From an uncultured Flavobacteriales bacterium (GTDB lineage: Bacteria > Bacteroidota > Bacteroidia > Flavobacteriales > BACL11): 28,691 nt of DNA. Position numbers and translations under genes: made by a program. The stretch's first letter is position 1. Every line of letters begins with the position of its first letter. Below are positions 17,201 through 25,202 of this stretch, one piece after another. The notes under the pieces are model-generated. The model made no database searches. It was not told the DNA's origin and saw only the letters and a list, made by a program, of their open reading frames with translations. The stretch spans positions 1-28,691 of the forward strand of contig CATMIT010000005.1 in NCBI GenBank assembly GCA_950069165.1, read 5' to 3'.

Positions 17201-20200
17201 TTATATTTTCATCTTGGGAATGTATCTGAGGATATTTTAAAAGACGGCTACAAAAGTTTTGAAAACGGATTACCAACTTCCTCCACAGTTGAAAATGTAG
17301 ATACCACAGCTTGGGGAAGAGTGCCAACTAATTATTCAATTGTTAGCGCTTTTGATAACAATCCTGATTCTAGAAAATACCAAGATGTTGGCTTGGATGG
17401 ATTACGCACAACTGATGAGAAACTTTTCTTTGACAACTATATTCAGCAAATTGCAAATAGTTTAGGAACTGCTTCTGTCGCCTATCAAAATGCAGACAAA
17501 GATCCTTCTGGCGATAACTACCATTATTATAGAGGAAGTGATTTTGATAATAATCAAACCAAAATTTTAGACAGATATCTGAACTTTAATAATATGGATG
17601 GGAATTCAGTTACTACCGATCAATCTCCTGAGTCATATCCAACAGCTTCTACTACAATTCCAAATACGGAAGACATCAACAAGGATAATACCCTAAGCGA
17701 ATCGGAAAGTTATTTTCAGTATAAAGTATCGCTTTTCCCCAACATGGATGTGGGCGATAGTTACATCTCAGATGTTTTTACCGCAAATGTAAAAACGGAA
17801 AATGGTGCAACACGCTCGGTAAAATGGTATCAGTTTAGAGTACCGGTTTACAAACCAGACAAGGTAGTTGGAGGGATACAAGATTTTAAATCTATTCGTT
17901 TTATGCGTATGGTTTTTGCTAATTTTAGCCAGCCAATTGTTTGTCGTTTTGCTACCTTAGATTTGGTAAGAGGCGAGTGGAGAAGATACAATTTTGATTT
18001 ATCCTCTCCAGGGGAATACCTTCCAATTGATGATGAGGATAATACTCTTTTTGATGTAACTGCCGTAAATGTGGAGGAAAATGGAAAAAGAAGTCCTATC
18101 AATTATGTGGTGCCACCAGGAATTGAACAAGAAATTGACAATACTACTACTACCCTTAGAAGACAAAACGAACAATCCTTGGTTTTAAAAGTTTGCGATT
18201 TGAAAGATGGAGATTCAAGGGCTGCTTATAAAACGGCCGATTTAGATGTTCGTTCCTACAAACGCATCAAAATGTTTGTGCATGCAGAGGGGAAGAATGA
18301 TGATTTGAAAGATGGCGATTTTTCCTGCTTTATTCGTTTGGGAACGGATTTTGTTTCTAACTATTACGAATATGAAGTTTCCTTAAAAGCCACTGCTCAT
18401 GGGACAACTTCTGCTAATGCCATTTGGCCGACCTCCAACCAAATTGACATTGCTTTTGAGGAATTCCAAAAAGCAAAACAAACAAGAAATGATGCTATCA
18501 GAAATGGTACGCACTCCAATGTTTCTAACCCTTATATCAAATATTTATCAAGTGGAAAGAAGATACAAATTGTTGGAAATCCGAATTTGGCGCGTATAAA
18601 AACCATAATGATTGGAATTAGAAATCCTAAAAAGTTAAATATTCAATCTGCTGATGATGGCCTTTCCAAATGTGGGGAGATTTGGGTGAACGAATTGCGC
18701 CTTACTGATTTTGATGAGTATGGTGGTTGGGCAGCCAATTCGCGCCTTACTACTCGCCTTGCAGATTTTGGAACCGTAACTTTTGCTGGAAGCATGAGTA
18801 CAATTGGTTTTGGGAGTATTGAGAAAAAACTTAACGAACGACAAAGGGTGAATTCCTTTCAGTATGATATTTCCTCCACCTTTGAATTGGGCAAATTTTT
18901 CCCGGAAGATTATGGAGTGAAAATTCCAATGTATATTGGTTTTTCGGAGGCCATAAAAAACCCTCAATATAATCCGCTTGACCCAGATATATTATTTAAA
19001 ACTACATTAGAAACACTCGACAGTAAAGCAGAAAGAGATTCCTTAAAACACATTGCACAGGACTATGTAAAACGCAAGAGTATCAATTTTACCAATGTAC
19101 GGAAAATGCCATCTTTTAATAAAAAGAAAAGCAAAGGGGAAAAACCAAAAAAACCAAAGGTATATGATATAGAAAATGTATCGCTTTCTTATTCCTTCAA
19201 CGAAACATTTATTAGAAATATAAATACAGAATATAACAGAACTAAACTCTACCGTGGGGCTATAACTTATAATTTCCACACTACCCCCAAAAACATTAAA
19301 CCCTTTGCAAAAGTAAAATTTGGAAAATCGAAATACTATCGGCTTATAAAAGATTTTAATTTCAATACCATGCCAAAATCATTCTCCTTCCGAACAGATT
19401 TAGACAGGCAGTATAACGAAACAAAGCTCAGAAATATCAATAATTCGAATATGCTTATTTTCCCTACTTACAATAAGTATTTCAATTGGAATAGGATGTA
19501 TGAGGTAAAATACGATTTGACCAGAACACTAAAAATCGATTTTGCAGTAAACAACAAGGCCACCATTGATGAGCCTGCTGGGAGTCTTTCAAAATCCGAA
19601 CCAAATTATAAAGAAAAGAGAGATACCATTTGGCAGAATTTCTGGGATTTTGGAAGGGTAACCATGTACCATCAAACTTTGAATATTAATTACCAAGTTC
19701 CTATCAATAAAATTCCGTTTTTGAATTTTATGTCGCTTAATACCCGCTATAGTTCCAATTACGATTGGACGGGTGCCCCAAAATCTTTGCAGTTTTTAGG
19801 CAACAATATTCAAAACTCCAACACCAGACAATACAATGGGCAAATAAACATGAATACCCTTTATAATAAAGTTCCCTATTTTAGAAAAATAAACAAATCG
19901 GCTAATCGTGGAGGAAGAAACCGTAGAAACACCCAGCAAGCAGAGGAGGAAGAAGATGAAAACAGATATGAATTTTTTAAATATTTGACCAGATTTATGT
20001 TGGGAGTGAAAAATATATCAATCAATTATTCTGAAAACAAAGGAACTTTCTTGCCAGGATTTATGCCAAAACCACATTTCTTAGGTCAGAAATGGAGTAT
20101 GATGGCACCAGGAATTCCGTTTGTTTTTGGTAGCCAAAAGGATATTCGCTATAGGGCAGCTAGTGAGGGGTGGCTTACCGGGGATACTACACTTAATACT

Positions 20201-21382
20201 CTTTTTAAAACAAATTCTTCTTCTAACTTGACATTAAGAAGTACAATAGAACCTTTCAAACAATTTAGAATTGAGCTTACAGCCAACAAAACAAAATCTT
20301 TAAATAGTCAGGAATATTGGAGAGCAGATAGTAAGGGTAGTTTTCAATCGTTTAGCCCTATTGAAACAGGAGGATTTAGTGTTTCTATTATTTCATGGAG
20401 CACCGCATTTTTAAAAGATGATGAGCAATATTCTTCTAAAACTTTCGCTAAATTCCGAAATTATAGAAATGATATTGCCAGACGATTAGCGGCTGAAAAT
20501 CCTGATTTTAATGGAGGAATTGATCCTTTAACAGGATTCCCAATTGAATTTGGAAATGTTGCAATTGGAGAGGACAGTATAACAGGAGGTTATGGCCCTT
20601 CTTCACAAGATGTAATGATTCCAGCATTTATTGCAGCTTATACAGGAAGGGATGCCATTGGTGTTTCCTTGAAAAAATTTCCAAGCATTCCCCTGCCAAA
20701 TTGGCGAATTACTTATAATGGACTTATCAAACTAAAATTCATCAAAAGGTATTTTGAAACTTTCACCCTGGGCCACGCTTACAGAAGCACTTATAGTGTT
20801 GGCTCTTTTGCAACTAACTTGGACTATAAAGATAGCGGGGGAGAGGTGCAAATGAACTTAAACAATATGAGTTATCACACCAAATACGATATCGCGCAAG
20901 TTTCCATCAATGAGCAATTTAGTCCACTTTTTAAAATAGACATGACCTGGAAAAACTCTTTGCTCGCTCGTTTCGAAATCAAAAAAAGTAGAATGCTTTC
21001 TCTATCACTTTCCAATAATCAGCTTACCGAAATTGCCAGTCATGAATATGTAATTGGTATGGGCTACAGAATTAAAGATGTATCTTTTAATTTTAGGGCT
21101 GCCGGCAGGAGTAAAAAAATAAATAGTGATTTGGACTTAAAAGTCGATTTAAACATCAGAAATAACAGAACAGTTATCAGAAAAGTGATTGAAGATGTAG
21201 AGCAAATTACGGCAGGCCAGCAAATCATTACCATCAAATTTTCTGCCGATTATGTAATCAACCAACGCCTAAATGTAAAAGCATTTTATGATAAAGTCAT
21301 TACAAATCCGTTTCTTTCCACCACTTTTCCTGGAGCAATTACCAATGCAGGTTTTAGTATAAGATTTACTTTGGCTGGCTAA
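14222..21382 (+). CDS. sprA: T9SS outer-membrane translocon SprA/Sov
   Basis: Giant outer-membrane barrel that is the protein-conducting channel of the type 9 secretion system, used for gliding adhesins and secreted enzymes. 2386 aa, close to the roughly 2400 aa of Flavobacterium SprA, so it is complete. The start is TTG at 14222: it gives a good signal peptide (MNKRIFYISFVLFFVMLSASSFA), while the first in-frame ATG at 14267 would remove the charged and hydrophobic parts. Family stretches include KIGEKLKLTTNYNTESTFDF and IIKKIEIGNVSLPLNGTLI near residues 195-245, PGHHKSLGNSGVSYIDDFEA near 790-810, and CGEIWVNELRLTDFDEYGG near 1485. The last third is continuous barrel strands, ending in FSIRFTLAG. 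ruvA precedes it and gcvH follows, which is conserved gene order. Confidence 0.97.
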   Translation: MNKRIFYISFVLFFVMLSASSFAFTVSDTTKTDTTLAYPFSGIESGGLYMNNPSIFSTFVEYDPITNQYYEWQRIGGRNVGFPRVMSFQEYQEYQLEKSTRTYWDLRTGERKVRQTSAFGLPKLYIGGQAFDRLFGGNTVDIRPQGSAELIFSLRVNRLDNPSLPEEQRRTTSFDFVEKIQMNVIGKIGEKLKLTTNYNTESTFDFENQMKLEYTGFEDEIIKKIEIGNVSLPLNGTLITGSQSLFGIKTQLQFGRTTITSILTQQKSKTSEVEVSGGAQTTEFDIYADQYESNKHYFLTHYFKEQYDAALANLPFVNSPINITKMEVWITNKTGTTENTRNIIAFLDLGETEVYNNFPSFADGPPYGNFPDNDANDLFDNLTNSFNAARDINQVNNTFGPFSFIFKAAQDYEKLERARLLTTSEYTLNSQLGYISLNQALNNDEVLAVAFQYTIGNNIFQVGELSTTGPTAPDALFVKLLKGTNFSPQLPNWDLMMKNIYAIGAYQMSQNDFILDVIYENTEESGGITNYIPEGVLDGIPLIKVLNLDNLNAQQDKQSDGVFDFIEGITAKSSNGRIIFPVREPFGSYLKSKFSDQTLADKYVYQVLYDSTKTVAQQYPELNKFRLKGSYQASSGAEISLNAMNVPEGSVTVTAGSQKLVENQDYTVDYMLGRVTIINQGILNSGVPIKISLENNALYGIQNKTLIGTHIDYEINKDFIIGATVLNLTERPYTVKINTGDEPISNTIWGLDGTYQRTSPFITKMVDKLPFLETKAKSTLIATAEFAHFIPGHHKSLGNSGVSYIDDFEASKTGINMKNMGAWFLSSIPQGQENIFPNAGVNDDLKSGFDRAKVAWYTIDPLFYRNTSVTPPGVNKSITLPNGNTIPQQSYHYSREVLEKEVFPNKDPDLGSQISNLALLDVAYYPNKRGPYNYNVLELDADGTLQNPDNKWAGLMRKVETNDFEAANIEFIEFWMMDPFNAEDGDVNHSGGDLYFHLGNVSEDILKDGYKSFENGLPTSSTVENVDTTAWGRVPTNYSIVSAFDNNPDSRKYQDVGLDGLRTTDEKLFFDNYIQQIANSLGTASVAYQNADKDPSGDNYHYYRGSDFDNNQTKILDRYLNFNNMDGNSVTTDQSPESYPTASTTIPNTEDINKDNTLSESESYFQYKVSLFPNMDVGDSYISDVFTANVKTENGATRSVKWYQFRVPVYKPDKVVGGIQDFKSIRFMRMVFANFSQPIVCRFATLDLVRGEWRRYNFDLSSPGEYLPIDDEDNTLFDVTAVNVEENGKRSPINYVVPPGIEQEIDNTTTTLRRQNEQSLVLKVCDLKDGDSRAAYKTADLDVRSYKRIKMFVHAEGKNDDLKDGDFSCFIRLGTDFVSNYYEYEVSLKATAHGTTSANAIWPTSNQIDIAFEEFQKAKQTRNDAIRNGTHSNVSNPYIKYLSSGKKIQIVGNPNLARIKTIMIGIRNPKKLNIQSADDGLSKCGEIWVNELRLTDFDEYGGWAANSRLTTRLADFGTVTFAGSMSTIGFGSIEKKLNERQRVNSFQYDISSTFELGKFFPEDYGVKIPMYIGFSEAIKNPQYNPLDPDILFKTTLETLDSKAERDSLKHIAQDYVKRKSINFTNVRKMPSFNKKKSKGEKPKKPKVYDIENVSLSYSFNETFIRNINTEYNRTKLYRGAITYNFHTTPKNIKPFAKVKFGKSKYYRLIKDFNFNTMPKSFSFRTDLDRQYNETKLRNINNSNMLIFPTYNKYFNWNRMYEVKYDLTRTLKIDFAVNNKATIDEPAGSLSKSEPNYKEKRDTIWQNFWDFGRVTMYHQTLNINYQVPINKIPFLNFMSLNTRYSSNYDWTGAPKSLQFLGNNIQNSNTRQYNGQINMNTLYNKVPYFRKINKSANRGGRNRRNTQQAEEEEDENRYEFFKYLTRFMLGVKNISINYSENKGTFLPGFMPKPHFLGQKWSMMAPGIPFVFGSQKDIRYRAASEGWLTGDTTLNTLFKTNSSSNLTLRSTIEPFKQFRIELTANKTKSLNSQEYWRADSKGSFQSFSPIETGGFSVSIISWSTAFLKDDEQYSSKTFAKFRNYRNDIARRLAAENPDFNGGIDPLTGFPIEFGNVAIGEDSITGGYGPSSQDVMIPAFIAAYTGRDAIGVSLKKFPSIPLPNWRITYNGLIKLKFIKRYFETFTLGHAYRSTYSVGSFATNLDYKDSGGEVQMNLNNMSYHTKYDIAQVSINEQFSPLFKIDMTWKNSLLARFEIKKSRMLSLSLSNNQLTEIASHEYVIGMGYRIKDVSFNFRAAGRSKKINSDLDLKVDLNIRNNRTVIRKVIEDVEQITAGQQIITIKFSADYVINQRLNVKAFYDKVITNPFLSTTFPGAITNAGFSIRFTLAG

Positions 21383-21405
21383 TTTTGTTAGCAACTGAAA
21401 AAGTG

Positions 21406-21413
21406 TATTTTTG
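21406..21413 (+). promoter_or_regulatory. Bacteroidota promoter (TTTG-N18-TATTTTTG) for gcvH
   Basis: TATTTTTG is a perfect TAnnTTTG, and TTTG at 21384-21387 lies 18 nt upstream, giving the full -33/-7 arrangement. The -33 element begins 2 nt past the sprA stop. The ATG is 14 nt downstream of the -7 box, so gcvH can be transcribed independently of sprA. This is the best complete promoter in the window. Confidence 0.75.
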
Positions 21414-21427
21414 AAAAAATTTTAAAG

Positions 21428-21805
21428 ATGAATTTTCCAGAAAATTTGAAATATAGCAAGGACCATGAATGGGTTCGTATAGAAGGAGAAAATGCTATAG
21501 TTGGCATAACAGCTTTTGCCCAGAGCGAGTTGGGCGATATAGTATTTGTAGATGTGGACACAGAAGGAGAAACCCTGGATAAAGATGAGGTGTTCGGTAC
21601 TATTGAAGCGGTTAAAACTGTATCGGATTTATTCATGCCAGTTGGTGGAGAAGTATTGGAGTTTAATACTAAATTGGAAAATGAGCCGGAATTGATAAAT
21701 ACAGACTCTTATGGGGACGGTTGGGTGGTAAAAATTTCCATTGCTGACGCAAGTGAATTAGACAATTTATTGGATAGCGCTTCTTATCAGGAGATGTTAA
21801 ATTAG
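21428..21805 (+). CDS. gcvH: Glycine cleavage system H protein
   Basis: Lipoyl carrier that shuttles the aminomethyl group between the P, T and L proteins during glycine breakdown in the cytoplasm. 125 aa, typical length. The family opening ENLKYSKDHEWVRIEGENA is present, followed by AQSELGDIVFVDVD. The lipoylated lysine is Lys63 in GTIEAVKTVSDL, a slight variant of the usual ESVKAVSD. The end matches NTDSYGDGWVVKISIAD and YQEMLN. The start ATG has a purine-rich AAAG just upstream. No gcvT or gcvP is nearby; its position after sprA is a conserved neighbourhood rather than a functional operon. It may also serve lipoate metabolism in general. Confidence 0.96.
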   Translation: MNFPENLKYSKDHEWVRIEGENAIVGITAFAQSELGDIVFVDVDTEGETLDKDEVFGTIEAVKTVSDLFMPVGGEVLEFNTKLENEPELINTDSYGDGWVVKISIADASELDNLLDSASYQEMLN

Positions 21806-21855
21806 TAAAATATAGAAAATAAATTTTCGTTATTATTTAAGAAATATAAAAAGAC

Positions 21856-22512
21856 ATGAAAGCCAAAAAAAATCCGAAAATAAGTATTGAACGCAAAAGA
21901 GGACTATTTTTCCAGATAGGATTAGTGATTACACTTCTTGCAGTTTTAATCGCTTTTGAATGGAAAAGCTATGAAAAAACAGATTATAGTTTGGGAAAAT
22001 TGCAAATGGACGATTTAGAGGATGAAATGATTCCTATTACTCGGCAAGAAGAAAAACCTCCTCCACCTCCTCCACCTCCACCCGAAATAATTGAAATTGT
22101 TGAAGATGAAGTAGAAATAGAAAATGAATTGGAAGTAGAAGAAACTGATACTGATGAGAATGAGTTTATAGAACAAGAAGAAGAGGAAGATTCTGATGAA
22201 GTGTTTATGGTGGTTGAACAAATGCCAGTTTTTCCTGGAGGCGATTTAGGATTGATGAAATTTATTCAGAAAAACACCAAATATCCACCAATAGCAAAAG
22301 AAAATGATATTACCGGAAAAGTGTATGTAAGTTATGTAGTAAATAAAAAAGGAAAGGTCACCAATGTAAAAGTAGCCAGAAGTGTGGATAGATATTTGGA
22401 TGCTGAAGCGGTTAGAGTGGTAAAACTCTTGCCTTATAGTTCTGCTGGAAAGCAAAGAGGAAAACCGGTAAATGTGCAATACACTATCCCGATTAATTTT
22501 ACACTTAATTAA
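21856..22512 (+). CDS. TonB-like energy transducer
   Basis: 218 aa inner-membrane-anchored periplasmic protein that transmits proton-motive force from ExbBD to outer-membrane receptors. The parts in order are: a basic cytoplasmic N-terminus (residues 1-15), a single membrane helix (17-34), nine consecutive prolines at 68-76, a very acidic linker (77-115, rich in Glu and Asp), and the TonB C-terminal domain (about 120-218) with FPGGDLGLMKFIQKNTKYP, the ITGKVYVSYVVNKKGKVTNV strand pair and LPYSSAGKQRGKPVNVQYTI. No exbB, exbD or receptor gene is adjacent, so the target is unknown. An imperfect -7-like TAAATTTT lies at 21820-21827. A weak hairpin follows the gene. Confidence 0.93.
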   Translation: MKAKKNPKISIERKRGLFFQIGLVITLLAVLIAFEWKSYEKTDYSLGKLQMDDLEDEMIPITRQEEKPPPPPPPPPEIIEIVEDEVEIENELEVEETDTDENEFIEQEEEEDSDEVFMVVEQMPVFPGGDLGLMKFIQKNTKYPPIAKENDITGKVYVSYVVNKKGKVTNVKVARSVDRYLDAEAVRVVKLLPYSSAGKQRGKPVNVQYTIPINFTLN

Positions 22513-22518
22513 AACAAT

Positions 22519-22537
22519 AAAAGCTTAGTTGCTTTTT
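22519..22537 (+). terminator. Possible weak hairpin terminator after the TonB-like gene
   Basis: AAAAGC (22519-22524) and GCTTTT (22531-22536) form a 6-bp stem around a TTAGTT loop, followed by one more T, 6 nt after the stop. The stem is short and AT-rich, so termination is uncertain. Confidence 0.4.
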
Positions 22538-22572
22538 CTATTATCATTAAAGATTAATAAAAAATTCATTTT

Positions 22573-23808
22573 ATGAAAAGAGTATTTATTGCTATTTTAT
22601 TTGTACCAATATTAGTATTTGCTCAAAAATCAACTACAGAAAAAGTTAAAATATATTTAGATTGTTCATGGAGTTGTGATTATGATTTCTTGCAAAGAGA
22701 GATGAGTTATGTTGATTTTTACAGAGATGCAAAAACAGCAAACCTACATATTATTGTAAAAGGAGAAAGAAGCAGTACCGGCGGAGAGATTGTTACTTTC
22801 AGATTTATTGGAATAGAAGAATTTAAAGGTGTAGAAAATACATTGCTTTTAGATGTGCCACCAAACACAAGTGATAATGATGAGAGACTTCTTTATTTAG
22901 AGATGTTAAAGAAAGGGATTTATGCTTATATTATACGAACTTCTGATAAAGATAATGTTTCTATTTCTTTTGGTGAAACGGATAAAGAAGATGTAAAAAA
23001 AGAAGAAAAAGATAAATGGAATAATTGGACATTTGAAACATCAATAGGAGGATATTTTAGTGGACAAGAAAGTTATTTAAATAGTAATTCTTATATGAGC
23101 TTAAGTGCAAATAGAATTACTGCAGAATCAAAATTTACATCTAGTTTTTCTTTTAATTCTTCAGTTTCAAAATATAAGTTTGAAACTGACCCAGACGTGA
23201 CTGTAGAGAATAAAAGTAAATATGCAAATATGACTTATGTAAAAAGCAAAGGGGAGCATTTTTCTATAGGAGCTAAAGCAAATTATTCTCAAGCTACATT
23301 TATGAATTATGATGGGAGTTATAAGTTTTCTCCATGTGTAGAATATAATTTATTTCCTTATTCAGAATCTTCAGAGCATAGGCTTAGTTTACTTTATGGC
23401 GTTTCTGCTAATCATAATGATTATACGGACACTACCGTTTACCTTAAAACATCTGAGAATTTTGCTTCTCATCTTTTTGAATTTACTTATAATAACGAGC
23501 AAACTTGGGGGAGTTTTAATTTTTCAATACGTGGGAATCAAATTCTGGATAAAGATGATTTAAGAAAATATAATGTTAGAATCTCATCAAGGGCTGATTG
23601 GAAAATTACAAAAGGACTGTCTTTAAATTACTCTGCATCTTTTAATTTTGATAGAGCTCAAATACACATACCTTTAAGTGGCGTAACTTATGAGGAAATT
23701 ATTTTAAGACAAAAGGAATTGGAGTCAAACTATTTTTATTATATGTATTTTGGAATAAGTTATACTTTTGGTTCAATGAAAAATAATGTTGTAAACCCAA
23801 GATTTTAG
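22573..23808 (+). CDS. Unrecognised secreted protein: N-terminal domain plus C-terminal outer-membrane barrel
   Basis: 411 aa; I cannot name the family. The signal peptide MKRVFIAILFVPILVFAQ is followed by a domain of about 110 residues (22-130) with VKIYLDCSWSCDYDFLQRE, the aligned Asp/Tyr stretch VDFYRDAKTANLHIIVKGE and EIVTFRFIGIEEFKG. A charged linker (KEDVKKEEKDKW, about 137-149) leads to a region of alternating beta strands (150-405) ending in YYMYFGISYTFGS, typical of a 10-12 strand outer-membrane barrel. The N-terminal part would face the periplasm. There is no T9SS sorting domain and no lipobox. It has a 60-nt gap on the left and 179 nt on the right, so it is probably monocistronic. 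The two cysteines in DCSWSC could pair or bind metal. Confidence 0.78.
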   Translation: MKRVFIAILFVPILVFAQKSTTEKVKIYLDCSWSCDYDFLQREMSYVDFYRDAKTANLHIIVKGERSSTGGEIVTFRFIGIEEFKGVENTLLLDVPPNTSDNDERLLYLEMLKKGIYAYIIRTSDKDNVSISFGETDKEDVKKEEKDKWNNWTFETSIGGYFSGQESYLNSNSYMSLSANRITAESKFTSSFSFNSSVSKYKFETDPDVTVENKSKYANMTYVKSKGEHFSIGAKANYSQATFMNYDGSYKFSPCVEYNLFPYSESSEHRLSLLYGVSANHNDYTDTTVYLKTSENFASHLFEFTYNNEQTWGSFNFSIRGNQILDKDDLRKYNVRISSRADWKITKGLSLNYSASFNFDRAQIHIPLSGVTYEEIILRQKELESNYFYYMYFGISYTFGSMKNNVVNPRF

Positions 23809-23958
23809 ATAAAAAAAGCTAAAGGTCATTAAGAATCTCATTGTTACAAATCCTATATAATTCTCCAAACAATTAAGACGTTTTATTGCGAAATTCCCTC
23901 AGATTTAATTAGTAATACAGTTTTTCATAATTTCATCTTCAAAAAGCGAAAAAAGATG

Positions 23959-23966
23959 TAAATTTG
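23959..23966 (+). promoter_or_regulatory. Bacteroidota-type -7 box (TAAATTTG) for cysC
   Basis: A perfect TAnnTTTG ends 21 nt before the ATG at 23988. Its last three bases, TTG (23964-23966), are in frame with cysC and could be misread as a start. It lies at the end of the otherwise featureless 179-nt gap that begins at 23809. Confidence 0.65.
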
Positions 23967-23987
23967 CGCCTTAAAAAAACAAAGAAA

Positions 23988-24599
23988 ATGACAACAGAAA
24001 ATTTACACTTTCACGAGCATAGAGTTCCTAGGGAAGAAAAAGAAAAAAGAAACCAACACAAATCAAGAGTGATTTGGTTTACAGGGCTTTCTGGCTCAGG
24101 CAAATCGACAGTAGCAAATGCAACTGAAAAAGTTTTGCATGATATGGGATTACAAACCTATATTTTGGATGGTGATAATGTAAGAATGGGTCTGACTAAA
24201 GACTTAGGTTTTTCCCATAAAGACAGAACAGAAAATATCAGAAGAATTACAGAAGTAGCAAATTTATTTGCTGATTCTGGTTCCATTATATTAACTGCTT
24301 TTATCTCGCCTTACAGAGATGACAGAGACAATGCAAGAGAGATAATTGGCAATGAGGATTTCATAGAAGTTTTTGTTAGTGCCGATCTTTCGGTTTGTGA
24401 AGAAAGAGACCCAAAAGGGCTTTATAAAAAAGCAAGAGCTGGCGAAATAAAAGGGTTCACTGGAATTGATGCTCCATATGAAGAGCCAATAAATCCTGAA
24501 TTAGTAGTGGAAACCGATAAGTGTGATATTGAAGCTTGCGCTCAAATTGTAATTGAATATTTAGTCAAAGAAGGAATTATTAGTAAAACATTAGTATAA
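23988..24599 (+). CDS. cysC: Adenylyl-sulfate (APS) kinase CysC
   Basis: Phosphorylates APS to PAPS with ATP in the cytoplasm, supplying activated sulfate. 203 aa from the ATG at 23988; the TTG at 23964 falls in the promoter box and is rejected. The P-loop is GLSGSGKST at residues 33-41. Further family motifs are LDGDNVRMGLTKDLGF, DRTENIRRITEVA, ISPYRDDRDNAREI and the lid segment DPKGLYKKARAGEIKGFTGI followed by APYEEP. All signatures look intact. The usual partners cysD and cysN (ATP sulfurylase) are absent; instead a small HxGH nucleotidyltransferase follows after 20 nt. A truncated cysQ, which removes the PAP by-product, lies 3.8 kb downstream, so PAPS may be used for sulfation as well as, or instead of, reduction. 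Confidence 0.95.
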   Translation: MTTENLHFHEHRVPREEKEKRNQHKSRVIWFTGLSGSGKSTVANATEKVLHDMGLQTYILDGDNVRMGLTKDLGFSHKDRTENIRRITEVANLFADSGSIILTAFISPYRDDRDNAREIIGNEDFIEVFVSADLSVCEERDPKGLYKKARAGEIKGFTGIDAPYEEPINPELVVETDKCDIEACAQIVIEYLVKEGIISKTLV

Positions 24600-24619
24600 T
24601 TAAATAAAAAAATCAAGAC

Positions 24620-25096
24620 ATGGAAGTAGCAAAATGGGATGTAAAAAATCATGGAGGAAACCCGACCACCAACGAAAGTAAGAAATACGCTATCTTTGTT
24701 GGAAGGTTTCAACCTTATCATCAAGGTCATATTTCTTTAATAATGCAAAAAATTAATGAAGGAATTCCGGCTCTTATTATGGTAAGAGACATTGCACCTG
24801 ATGAAAAAAACCCTTTTACAACTGAGCAAACAGTGGAAATGATTGAAAAATATCATGCAGCTCACAACCATGAAGTTCAGGTTATTATCATTCCAGATAT
24901 GGAGAGTGTGAATTTTGGTAGAGGTGTTGGTTATGAAATTAACGAATTCACTCCTCCTGAAAATATTGGCTGGATTTCAGCAACTGGAATCAGAAATTCA
25001 ATTAAAGAAGGAAATAATGATTGGAAAACATTGGTAGATGAGTCTATTCAAGCAGATGTGGAAAAATACTTATTGGAAACAGAAGTAGAAATGTAA
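24620..25096 (+). CDS. Small HxGH nucleotidyltransferase (NMN adenylyltransferase/cytidylyltransferase-like)
   Basis: 158 aa, cytoplasmic. After a 22-residue polar N-terminus comes the nucleotidyltransferase fold: FVGRFQPYHQGH (His34 and His37, the HxGH motif that binds the nucleotide triphosphate), the ALIMVRDIAPDEKNPFTTEQ stretch, VQVIIIPDMESVNFGRGVGY, and the C-terminal ISATGIR motif (119-125), the equivalent of ISxTxxR. The family joins AMP or CMP from a nucleoside triphosphate to a phosphorylated substrate. The GRFQPxHxGH form is most like NadM/NadR-type NMN adenylyltransferases, but the substrate cannot be read from sequence. It starts 20 nt after cysC and shares its transcript and terminator, suggesting a joint role. 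It is not CysD, which has a different fold. Confidence 0.85.
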   Translation: MEVAKWDVKNHGGNPTTNESKKYAIFVGRFQPYHQGHISLIMQKINEGIPALIMVRDIAPDEKNPFTTEQTVEMIEKYHAAHNHEVQVIIIPDMESVNFGRGVGYEINEFTPPENIGWISATGIRNSIKEGNNDWKTLVDESIQADVEKYLLETEVEM

Positions 25097-25117
25097 TAAA
25101 AACAATCTGTTAAATAA

Positions 25118-25146
25118 AAAAAAGGGGAGAGTTACTCCCCTTTTTT
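25118..25146 (+). terminator. Strong intrinsic terminator after cysC-nucleotidyltransferase
   Basis: GGGGAG (25124-25129) pairs with CTCCCC (25135-25140) around an AGTTA loop, with six A residues before and six T residues after that extend the stem and form the U tract. It closes the two-gene unit 22 nt after the stop. Confidence 0.93.
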
Positions 25147-25185
25147 GTGCTCTGATTATTATCCTTTTATGCGAATTTAATTTTG

Positions 25186-25193
25186 TATTTTTG
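25186..25193 (+). promoter_or_regulatory. Bacteroidota-type -7 box (TATTTTTG) for the deoC operon
   Basis: A perfect TAnnTTTG ends 9 nt before the deoC ATG at 25203, so the predicted leader is only a few bases long. Its TTG (25191-25193) is in frame with deoC and is a false start. Confidence 0.65.
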
Positions 25194-25202
25194 GATTCTA
25201 TT

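Noticed and set aside
21388..21636. 82-codon minus-strand frame across the gcvH start
   Set aside because: It overlaps gcvH and its promoter; the product is Ser/Thr-rich with no domain.
22053..22082. Short CCT/CCA repeat resembling a microsatellite or a CRISPR-like run
   Set aside because: It simply encodes the nine-proline linker of the TonB-like protein; mixed codons argue against a simple sequence repeat, and no spacers exist.
23809..23958. Gap before cysC examined for a riboswitch, small RNA or tRNA
   Set aside because: It is AT-rich with no convincing stem, no conserved riboswitch core and no cloverleaf; only the -7 box at its right end stands out.
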